Positions 51,097-58,019 of a stretch of 64,000 bases of DNA are shown one piece after another. Position numbers and translations under genes: made by a program. The stretch is from Poriferisodalis sp965221945 (GTDB lineage: Bacteria > Actinomycetota > Acidimicrobiia > Acidimicrobiales > Poriferisodalaceae), in assembly GCF_965221945.1 (NCBI RefSeq), contig NZ_OZ244925.1, forward strand, positions 1,860,001 to 1,924,000. The letters run 5' to 3'. The notes under the pieces are model-generated. The model was not told the DNA's origin and ran no database searches. It was given only the letters and a program-made list of their open reading frames with translations. Position 1 is the first letter of the stretch. Every line of letters starts with the position of its first letter.

Positions 51097-51924
51097 TCAG
51101 CGCTCCAGTGTGATGGCCGTGGCGCTCTCGAGACCGAGGTCGTAGTCGGGGCCCCGGGGATGTTCAACAGCGATGCGGTACGGGCCCTCGGGGTAGTACC
51201 GATCGCACTCCGCAGAAGGCGTCGGCGACAAGCACGGAACCATGTCAGTTGACGAGACGACGGCGCCGCCCGCATCCACGTACGTGATCCGCAGCGGCAG
51301 GGGTGTATCGCGCATCCAGAAGGCACCGCTCGTGTCGCTGTCGAAGACGAACACCATCGCTGCGTAGCCGCCGAGTGCCGCAAAATCAACAACACCCATG
51401 AGGCCCCGCTGGCGCGCCATAGGGGTGTCGGCGACGATGACCGGCCACACCTGCGAACCGGTTGGGCCGCTGACAGCCATCAGGCTCTCACCGAAGCCGT
51501 CGAGAGGCTCGGCGGTTCCAAGCACCTGATTCGCATCAGCACGAGAGTCGGGCTGAGCCGTCACAAGCACCTCGTTCGCATCAGCACGGGTGCCGGGCTC
51601 AGCCGTCGGCGACGGCTGAGCGGTCGTTTGGGTCACCGCGGGGTCCTGGGCGGCGGTACTAGTGGCACTCGGCGACTCTGTGGCAGCGGGCGCCGCGAGC
51701 GTGGCAGCGGTCGAAGGTGGCACGGTTGCCCGCGAGGTATCACCTGTGGCGGTACTGAGGTCGTCGTCGACGGCAATCGTCACGACAGTCGGTGACGGCG
51801 AAGTAGTAGGCGAAGGATTGGCCGGGGGGACCAAGCCCCCTGACCGGGTCGACTCATGCACCGAGCATGCGCCGAGCACCAGCACGATGACGATGGTCGC
51901 CGTCAACCGGCGGCGGTGGCGCAT
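51097..51924 (-). CDS. DUF192-domain lipoprotein
   Basis: Protein of 275 residues. From the ATG at 51924 it begins MRHRRRLTATIVIVLVLGACS, a signal peptide with a lipobox (VLGAC), so it should be lipid-anchored outside the membrane. A Ser/Thr/Pro/Ala-rich stalk of about 125 residues follows, with a 15-residue tandem duplication (SRADANQVLGTAEP / TRADANEVLVTAQP; 45-nt period at 51519-51608). The C-terminal DUF192 domain has ADTPMARQRGLMG, FVFDSDTSGAFWMRDTPLPL and YVDAGGAVV. DUF192 function is not established. It diverges from the P450-UbiB gene, with 81 bp between. Confidence 0.88.
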   Translation of the reverse strand: MRHRRRLTATIVIVLVLGACSVHESTRSGGLVPPANPSPTTSPSPTVVTIAVDDDLSTATGDTSRATVPPSTAATLAAPAATESPSATSTAAQDPAVTQTTAQPSPTAEPGTRADANEVLVTAQPDSRADANQVLGTAEPLDGFGESLMAVSGPTGSQVWPVIVADTPMARQRGLMGVVDFAALGGYAAMVFVFDSDTSGAFWMRDTPLPLRITYVDAGGAVVSSTDMVPCLSPTPSAECDRYYPEGPYRIAVEHPRGPDYDLGLESATAITLER

Positions 51925-52005
51925 CAACGCAGTCTGTCGTGCCGGCTGACCGATGCGGACGCGACGCGCGGTGGAACCGGGTGGCAGGCGTGATGAGATA
52001 GGGGC

Positions 52006-55000
52006 GTGAACAGCAGCGCAACCGCGCTCGAGAAACCTGACGCGCCGACCCGGTCCATCGATGACGAGGGGGCGGTGCCGTTCGCGGACTTCGCTATCGG
52101 GGAATTTGCCGACTTGGTTGCGATGAGCCGCGAGCTGAGCCGCACCGGCGACTGGGTAGTCCGCACGCCATTCGGACTGTTCGTCCACGGATACGACGAG
52201 GCGCGCGCGATCCTGCGCGACCCGGCATGGATCTCGATGCTGGCCGGCGTCGCGATGCTCGACGAGGCAGCGCTCGATGGTGCCGGGCGCACACCGGTGA
52301 ACTTCAACGCCTTCATGGCGCGGGCCCGCCGGGACGCACCCGTCAGCGCTGGCGACGAGGCGATGAGGGCTCGACCGAACGTGCTGTCACTCGAAGGTGA
52401 TGATCACCGCCGTCTGAGGAGGCTCTTCGGCCGTGCCTTCACGCCCGCGGCGGCGGACCGGCTGCGACCGTTCATGGCATCCCACGCAGCGAGACTGATC
52501 GATCCGTTGGTGTCTGCAAGCGGCGGAGAAGTCGTCTCGGGCCTGTGCGACCCGTATCCGGTGCCGGTCATCTGCCGCCTGCTCGGCGTGACCGACGACG
52601 ACTGGGGTCAGTTCGGCCGGTGGGCCGAGACCATCTTCGGACTCTTCGACGGTGACGCCGAGGCCGTGGTCCGCAGGCTCGGCGACATCGCCGCAGCACA
52701 GGCCGAGTTGGGCGCGTACGTGGTCGACCTGATCAAGCGCCGACGCCTCGAACCAGCCGACGATCTGCTGTCGGAGCTCATCACTGTGTCTGATGAGGGT
52801 GACCGGCTGAGCGAAGACGAGCTCATCGGCATGGTCGAGGCACTGCTGATCGCCGGGACCGACACCACACGCAACCAGCTCGGGGCCACCTTGGCGGTGC
52901 TCGCCGACAGGCCGGAGCAATATGCGGCGCTGCGGGCCGATCCCGACCAGATACCGGCATACGTCGAGGAATCGCTGCGCTACATCGGGGCAGTGCGCAC
53001 GGCGATGCGCATCGCCACCACCGACTTGATCGTCAACGGTCTGCTGTTCCCAGCAGGCACCATCGTCATGATCGGCCTGCACGCGGCCAGCCTTTCGGGC
53101 GGTTGCCCGGCCCACGCTGGAACATCGCCGGACGCCGATCGCCCAGCCTCGCAAGAGTCTCCCCCCGACGAGCACAGTTTCGATCCCTACGAGTTCAATC
53201 CGGTTGTCCCCCACGAACATCCGCACCTGGCCTTCGGCAGCGGTGCGCACCACTGCCTCGGGGCATTCCTGGCCCGGGCAGAGCTGCAGGAAGCACTGCG
53301 GGTCTTCGTCGAGCACGTCGAGAGCTTTGAGTTGGACGAACCGGTCGAGTGGAAGCCGCTCTCGCTGGGGATCTGGGGACCGTCCCGCATGCGCCTGCGA
53401 CTCAACACCGCGCCATTGGCGACACGGATATCGGCGAGAACACTGCCGCCGGCCAGCACGAACGCCGATCTCGGAACCTCGGCCGAGCGCGATCGCTACC
53501 TGACCACTGTGGCACCGCTGCGCCGCGCGATCCACGACAGCGTCCCCGAGCTGATCGCACGGCCGCGCTTCCCGCCCGTGTTTCGGCTGGTGATTACTGC
53601 AGCTCGTATCGGCTGGGCCAGCTACGCCGGTCGATTGCTCGACCGGCGACTTGATCCCGAGGAGCGGCGAGAGCAGATCTACCGACGCCTTCGGCTGGCG
53701 GCAACCAAGCTCGGCCCTGCCTACATCAAGCTGGCTCAACTCATCGCCGCCGGCGAGGGTGTCTTCCCCGATGCGCTCGTGGCCGAGTGCCGGCTGTGCC
53801 GTGACCAAGTGCCGGCCGAGCCGTGGGCCGCGATCCGCGAGGTCATCGAGGCCGAATTGGGCCCGATCGACGAGCGTTTCTCTCACTTCGACACCGAGGC
53901 GACCGCAGCGGCCTCCATCGCCCAGGTGCACGAGGGCCGGCTTGGTGATGGCACGCGGGTCATGGTCAAAGTGCAGCGGCCCGGTATCCGCCGGCGTGTC
54001 GAACGAGACCTGGCGGTGCTGGCGTGGATCGCGCCGAAGCTGGTGGGCCGCATCCCGATCACCGCGCTGGCCAATCCGCCGGCGCTCGTGGAACTGTTCG
54101 CCGAGACCATCTCCGAGGAACTCGACTTCCGGGTCGAGGTAGCAAACCTCTTCGAGGTCGACCGTGCGCTGCGCGCCACCACCACCGGACGCTGGGAGGT
54201 GCCCGAACCGTTCCTCGATGCTGTCACCGAGCGGGTAATCGTGATGAGCCCGGTCGCCGGGCGCCCGCTCAGCGAGTTGCGGCCCGAAGACCTCGCCGAC
54301 GGCGAAGCTGCAGCCATCTTCCGCCAGATGAACGACGCCCTGCTCCACGGCGCCTGCATGACGGGCGTTTTCCACGGCGACTTCCACGCCGGGAACGTGT
54401 TCATCGACACCGAGGGGACGCCACCCGGCGAGCCACCCGCCATCGGGTTGGTCGACTTCGGTATTACCGGCCGGCTCGAAGGGCCCAAACGGGTGGCATT
54501 TCTGCGCTACGTGGTTGGCCTGCTCACCGGCGACCTGGAGTCGCAGATTTCCGGGATGATCGACTTGGGAGCCTTCGGACCTGGCAGCAGTCCCGAACGA
54601 GTCATCGCCGACCTGCGCCTTGATCGGCCGGGATTCGACCCGCTCGAACTCACAGAGGACGAGTTCACCTCCGAATTCCGTGCGCTGATCTCGGGCCTGC
54701 TGGCCAACGGCGGACGCATCCCCAAAGAGCTGATGCTGTTCATCAAGAACTTCGCCTACCTGTGCTCGGTGGCGGGCGAGCTGGAATCCGAGATGGAGGT
54801 GCTGGCTCAATTCGAGCGCATCGCCTCGTCGTTCTTCGCCCGCAATGGGGTCCGGATGGCCACCGAGATCGGCTTCTCGCCAGCCCCCGACGCCGTCGAC
54901 GAACGCATCATCCGCCAAGCCATGGGCATCTCGCCCCGTCACGAACGGGTCACCTGGCGGCTCATCCGGGGACGACGCGAGAGTCTGAAGTCCCGGGTGA

Positions 55001-55014
55001 GCAACGCCGACTGA
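52006..55014 (+). CDS. Cytochrome P450 fused to an ABC1/UbiB-family kinase-like domain
   Basis: One uninterrupted 1002-residue protein, start GTG. Residues 1-470 are a P450: I-helix LLIAGTDTTRNQL (about 280), ExxR in EESLRYIG, and heme loop FGSGAHHCLG (Cys417). Residues 530-985 are an ABC1/AarF/UbiB protein-kinase-like domain: KLGPAYIKLAQ (the family KxGQ motif, here KLAQ, about 568), AAASIAQVH, the nucleotide-binding VMVKVQRPGI, EELDFRVE, catalytic FHGDFHAGN (about 789) and GLVDFG (about 817). UbiB proteins support quinone or lipid metabolism; P450s hydroxylate. The fusion suggests both act on one hydrophobic substrate (inference). Two dehydrogenases follow in the same direction. Confidence 0.93.
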   Translation: MNSSATALEKPDAPTRSIDDEGAVPFADFAIGEFADLVAMSRELSRTGDWVVRTPFGLFVHGYDEARAILRDPAWISMLAGVAMLDEAALDGAGRTPVNFNAFMARARRDAPVSAGDEAMRARPNVLSLEGDDHRRLRRLFGRAFTPAAADRLRPFMASHAARLIDPLVSASGGEVVSGLCDPYPVPVICRLLGVTDDDWGQFGRWAETIFGLFDGDAEAVVRRLGDIAAAQAELGAYVVDLIKRRRLEPADDLLSELITVSDEGDRLSEDELIGMVEALLIAGTDTTRNQLGATLAVLADRPEQYAALRADPDQIPAYVEESLRYIGAVRTAMRIATTDLIVNGLLFPAGTIVMIGLHAASLSGGCPAHAGTSPDADRPASQESPPDEHSFDPYEFNPVVPHEHPHLAFGSGAHHCLGAFLARAELQEALRVFVEHVESFELDEPVEWKPLSLGIWGPSRMRLRLNTAPLATRISARTLPPASTNADLGTSAERDRYLTTVAPLRRAIHDSVPELIARPRFPPVFRLVITAARIGWASYAGRLLDRRLDPEERREQIYRRLRLAATKLGPAYIKLAQLIAAGEGVFPDALVAECRLCRDQVPAEPWAAIREVIEAELGPIDERFSHFDTEATAAASIAQVHEGRLGDGTRVMVKVQRPGIRRRVERDLAVLAWIAPKLVGRIPITALANPPALVELFAETISEELDFRVEVANLFEVDRALRATTTGRWEVPEPFLDAVTERVIVMSPVAGRPLSELRPEDLADGEAAAIFRQMNDALLHGACMTGVFHGDFHAGNVFIDTEGTPPGEPPAIGLVDFGITGRLEGPKRVAFLRYVVGLLTGDLESQISGMIDLGAFGPGSSPERVIADLRLDRPGFDPLELTEDEFTSEFRALISGLLANGGRIPKELMLFIKNFAYLCSVAGELESEMEVLAQFERIASSFFARNGVRMATEIGFSPAPDAVDERIIRQAMGISPRHERVTWRLIRGRRESLKSRVSNAD

Positions 55015-55136
55015 ACGGCTACGTTCAGCCGACCTGCTACGCGCCGGTGGGGCATGATCTTGGAGGCATCGCGGGTGGAGCCTCGAAGCCATGCCGCGGC
55101 GAGACCGTCGCAATCAGCGCGAGAGCGGGAGGGACC

Positions 55137-56003
55137 ATGGCATCAGACAGCCCAGCGCCGCATGGAGCGGGGTCAAGCAGCACAGAGGGTCGCATGGCGG
55201 ACAAGGTGGCCGTCATCACCGGCGGAGCGTCAGGCATCGGGCGAGCATGTGGGCTGCGCTTTGCTGCCGAAGGCGCGTCCATCGTGGTCGCCGACCTGAA
55301 CCCCGAACGCGCTGCGACCGTCGTCGACGAGATCAACGCGTTGGGTCAGGACGCCATCGCCGTGCAGGTGGACACCTCGCAGCAAGAACAGAACGACGAG
55401 ATGGCAGACGCCGCCGTCGAGGCCTTCGGGCGCATCGACGCGTGCGTGGCTGCGGCAGGAATCTCTCATTCCGGCTATGTCAGCCGCGAGATCGACGAGC
55501 AGGCGGGGCAAGACCGCTTCGACCGGGGCGACATGTTCTTCATGGACAAGTCGCTCGAATCGTGGCAGCGAGTGCTAGATGTCAACCTGACCGGTGTCAT
55601 GCTCACCAATCAGGCCGTGGCCCGCAAGATGAAGGACAACGGCGGCGGCGCGATCGTCAACATCTCGTCCATTGCCGGCACCAATGTGCTCAAGGGCAGC
55701 TCGGATTACTGCGTCTCCAAGGCCGGCGTGTGGATGCTGACGCGCTGCGCGGCGCTGGAGCTCAGTCGCTATGGCATCCGCGTCAACGCCGTGGGTCCCG
55801 GCTACATCCAGACATCGATGAGCGGTGCCGTGCTGGGCAATGAGCGGTGGGTGGCCGCACGTGAACGCGAGACGCCGCTGGGGCGGCTCGGCGTACCTGA
55901 CGACATCGCCAACGCCTGCCTGTACCTGTGCAGCGACGATGCCAGCTTCGTGACCGGCGAGATCATCTTCCCTGACGGCGGCGTCATGGCCGCCGGCCGC
56001 TGA
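55137..56003 (+). CDS. Short-chain dehydrogenase/reductase, copy 1
   Basis: NAD(P)-dependent oxidoreductase of 288 residues. The ATG at 55137 follows GGGAGGGA; the frame is open far upstream but overlaps the P450-UbiB gene there. Cofactor motif TGGASGIGRA, ADLNPERA, the NAAG-like VAAAGISHSGYVS, active-site Ser in NISSIAG and YxxxK in YCVSKAG. An insertion around SREIDEQAGQDRFDRGD precedes the catalytic part. Residues 5-14 (SPAPHGAGSSS) come from one palindromic repeat; the likely ancestral start is the Met in GRMADKVAVITGG. Copy 2 lies 65 bp downstream and is closely similar. Substrate unknown. Confidence 0.93.
   Translation: MASDSPAPHGAGSSSTEGRMADKVAVITGGASGIGRACGLRFAAEGASIVVADLNPERAATVVDEINALGQDAIAVQVDTSQQEQNDEMADAAVEAFGRIDACVAAAGISHSGYVSREIDEQAGQDRFDRGDMFFMDKSLESWQRVLDVNLTGVMLTNQAVARKMKDNGGGAIVNISSIAGTNVLKGSSDYCVSKAGVWMLTRCAALELSRYGIRVNAVGPGYIQTSMSGAVLGNERWVAARERETPLGRLGVPDDIANACLYLCSDDASFVTGEIIFPDGGVMAAGR
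55150..55179 (+). repeat. Palindromic coding repeat copy at the start of SDR copy 1
   Basis: One unit with the core GCGCCGCATGGAGCGGGGTC at 55155-55174, differing from the common core by one base. It is read in the same frame as in gltB (APHGAGSSS) and lies between the start codon and the conserved TGGASGIG domain. Confidence 0.85.
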
Positions 56004-56068
56004 GCGGCGCGCCCAGCAACACATAGCCGACAAGGTCACAACCGGAGCACGACGAGAGGACACCGGCG

Positions 56069-56998
56069 ATGGCGGACAACGAAGGCACGGCGCCGCATGG
56101 AGCGGCGTCCAGCAGCACGGCGCCGCATGGAGCGGCGTCAGCCAGCACGGCGCCGCATGGAGCGGCGTCCCCGAGCTCGGCGGGCCGCATGGACGGCAAG
56201 GTGGTCGTGATCACCGGCGGGGCATCGGGCATCGGCCGGGCATGCGCGCTGAGATTCTCGCAAGAGGGTGCATCGGTCGTCGTGGCCGACCTGAATCCTC
56301 ACCGTGCCGAAGCCGTTGCGGCCGAGATCACCAACCGTGGCCGTCAGGCGACCTGGACCCAGGTCGACACTGCCGATCAGGAACAGAACGAGGCAATGGC
56401 CGAAGCCGCAGTGGCTGCTTTCGGGCGGCTCGACGCTTGCGTGGCCGCTGCGGGCATCTCCCACGCCGGCTACGTCAGCCGGGAGATCCCCGAGCAAGTC
56501 GGCCAGGACTTCTATGAACGGGGCGACCGGTGGCTACTCCAGAAGTCACTGGAATCGTGGCAGCGAGTAATCGATGTGAACCTGACCGGTGTCATGCTCA
56601 CGAACCAGTCGGTCGCGCGCCGCATGCGTGACAGCGGGGGCGGTGCCATCGTGAACATCGCCTCGGTGGCGGGTTTGATGGCGCTGCAGGGCGGATCGGA
56701 CTACTGCGTGTCCAAGGCCGGCGTGTGGATGCTGACCCGCTGCGCAGCCCTTGAACTCAGCCGCTACGGCATCCGGGTGAACGCGGTCGCACCCGGGTAC
56801 ATCCGTACATCCATGACGGCCTCCATGACCGACAGCGACGAGTGGGTGCGTGAACGCGAGCGGGAGACCCCGTTGAGCCGACTGGGCGAGCCCGCCGACA
56901 TCGCCAATGCCTGCCTCTACCTGTGCAGCGACGAAGCCAGCTTCGTGACCGGCGAGATCATCGCTCCCGACGGCGGCCTGGCCGCCGACATTCGTTGA
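56069..56998 (+). CDS. Short-chain dehydrogenase/reductase, copy 2
   Basis: Paralogue of copy 1, 309 residues, from the ATG at 56069 preceded by GAGAGGA. Same motifs: ITGGASGIGRA, AAAGISHAGYVSREI, NIASVAG, YCVSKAG. The first 35 residues are three tandem TAPHGAASS-type repeats encoded by the 30-bp palindromic element. The native start was probably the Met in GRMDGKVVVITGG, so the repeats build an N-terminal extension. Two adjacent paralogues may form a heteromer or act on related alcohols (inference). A 2-hydroxyacid dehydrogenase follows after 46 bp. Confidence 0.93.
   Translation: MADNEGTAPHGAASSSTAPHGAASASTAPHGAASPSSAGRMDGKVVVITGGASGIGRACALRFSQEGASVVVADLNPHRAEAVAAEITNRGRQATWTQVDTADQEQNEAMAEAAVAAFGRLDACVAAAGISHAGYVSREIPEQVGQDFYERGDRWLLQKSLESWQRVIDVNLTGVMLTNQSVARRMRDSGGGAIVNIASVAGLMALQGGSDYCVSKAGVWMLTRCAALELSRYGIRVNAVAPGYIRTSMTASMTDSDEWVRERERETPLSRLGEPADIANACLYLCSDEASFVTGEIIAPDGGLAADIR
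56085..56174 (+). repeat. Palindromic coding repeat, three tandem 30-bp copies in SDR copy 2
   Basis: Units start at 56085, 56115 and 56145; the first 26 bases are almost identical in all three (GCACGGCGCCGCATGGAGCG then GCGTCC or GCGTCA), and only the last bases vary. Each can fold as CGCCGC-ATGGA-GCGGCG. They encode TAPHGAASSS, TAPHGAASAS and TAPHGAASPS. Confidence 0.9.
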
Positions 56999-57044
56999 CG
57001 GATTTGGACGTGAGTCGCATGAGAAGCGGACGGAGGGCGACACG

Positions 57045-57995
57045 ATGAGCGTGCTCGTCGCCGTCGAGCCCGACTGCTGGCGGCGTCCAGTGCTGGCTGA
57101 GGCTGTCGTGCGGGGCGGGGGCACGGTGAGCGTCCCGGATGGGGCATCAGCGCTCGTGTGGGCCGAACCCACCCAGGCCCAGTTGATCGGGGAAATGGTG
57201 GATGCCAATCCCGGCATCGAATGGGTACAGCTCCCCTACGCCGGCATCGAGCCGGTGGTTGACGTCGTGACTGCCCGGCCAGCCATTGAGTGGTACTGCG
57301 GCAAGGGCGTATATGCAGAACCCGTCGCCGAGCACGCGCTGATGCTGGCGCTGGCCGGAATGCGCGGAATGGCCACCTACGCCCGCGCCGACGCGTGGAG
57401 CGCGCCCGAGGGGCGAAACCTGCTGGGTGCCTCCGTGACAGTGTTGGGTGGCGGCGGCATCACGAACTCGTTGCTGCGTCTGCTCGCGCCGTTCGGCTGC
57501 GAGGTGACCGTGTTGCGCAACCGCCCCGAGCTTCCAACGCCGCATGGAGCGGCGTCAGGCAGCGCGGATGGTGCTGCGAGAGTCGTCGGGCCCGATGCGC
57601 TCGCCGATGTCCTTCCGGGCACCGACGTGCTCGTGCTGGCCCTCGCGCTCACACCCGACACTGCCGGGATCATCGGCGCCGTGGAGCTGGCGGCCCTGCC
57701 CGATCATGCCTGGGTCATCAATGTGGCCCGCGGCGGCCACATCGTCACTGACGACCTCGTGGAGGCCCTGAGAACGGGCCAGATCGGCGGCGCTGCCCTG
57801 GATGTGACGGACCCCGAACCGCTGCCCGCGGATCATCCACTGTGGAGCCTGCCCAATTGCCTCATCACGCCCCACATCGGCAATACGCCCGAGATGGGCC
57901 TCGTGCTGCTGGCCGAGCGTGTCGAGGCCAACGTCGCGCTGCGGCTAGCCGACGAGCCGTTGATCGGACCCGTGTACTTGGATCTGGGTTACTGA
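57045..57995 (+). CDS. D-isomer-specific 2-hydroxyacid dehydrogenase
   Basis: NAD-dependent dehydrogenase, 316 residues, start ATG after a GGAGGGCGA stretch. The NAD site is ASVTVLGGGGITNSLLRLL; the catalytic-domain segments are HALMLALAGMRGM, VINVARGGHIV with GGAALDVTDPEPLP, and the catalytic His in ITPHIGNTPEMG. In the Rossmann domain, just after VTVLRNRPEL, a palindromic repeat copy adds PTPHGAASGS. It forms the last plus-strand gene of the oxidoreductase group and converges on pheT. Confidence 0.92.
   Translation: MSVLVAVEPDCWRRPVLAEAVVRGGGTVSVPDGASALVWAEPTQAQLIGEMVDANPGIEWVQLPYAGIEPVVDVVTARPAIEWYCGKGVYAEPVAEHALMLALAGMRGMATYARADAWSAPEGRNLLGASVTVLGGGGITNSLLRLLAPFGCEVTVLRNRPELPTPHGAASGSADGAARVVGPDALADVLPGTDVLVLALALTPDTAGIIGAVELAALPDHAWVINVARGGHIVTDDLVEALRTGQIGGAALDVTDPEPLPADHPLWSLPNCLITPHIGNTPEMGLVLLAERVEANVALRLADEPLIGPVYLDLGY
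57536..57562 (+). repeat. Palindromic coding repeat copy in the 2-hydroxyacid dehydrogenase
   Basis: The core CGCCGCATGGAGCGGCGTC at 57538-57556 matches the SDR copies exactly; the unit's left end is 3 bp shorter. It is read as TPHGAASGS, the common frame, within a surface loop of the NAD domain. Confidence 0.85.
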
Positions 57996-58003
57996 CGCCA
58001 GAT

Positions 58004-58019
58004 GCTGCCCGCCGGCAGC
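58004..58019. terminator. Possible bidirectional terminator hairpin
   Basis: GCTGCC-CGCC-GGCAGC, a 6-bp stem with a 4-base loop in the 24-bp gap between the converging stops of the 2-hydroxyacid dehydrogenase and pheT. No T-run on either side. Confidence 0.4.

Noticed and set aside
52387..55113. 908-codon minus-strand open frame
   Set aside because: Antisense shadow of the P450-UbiB gene.
54762..55136. Upstream extension of SDR copy 1
   Set aside because: It overlaps the 3' end of the P450-UbiB gene in another frame; a strong ribosome site precedes the ATG at 55137.
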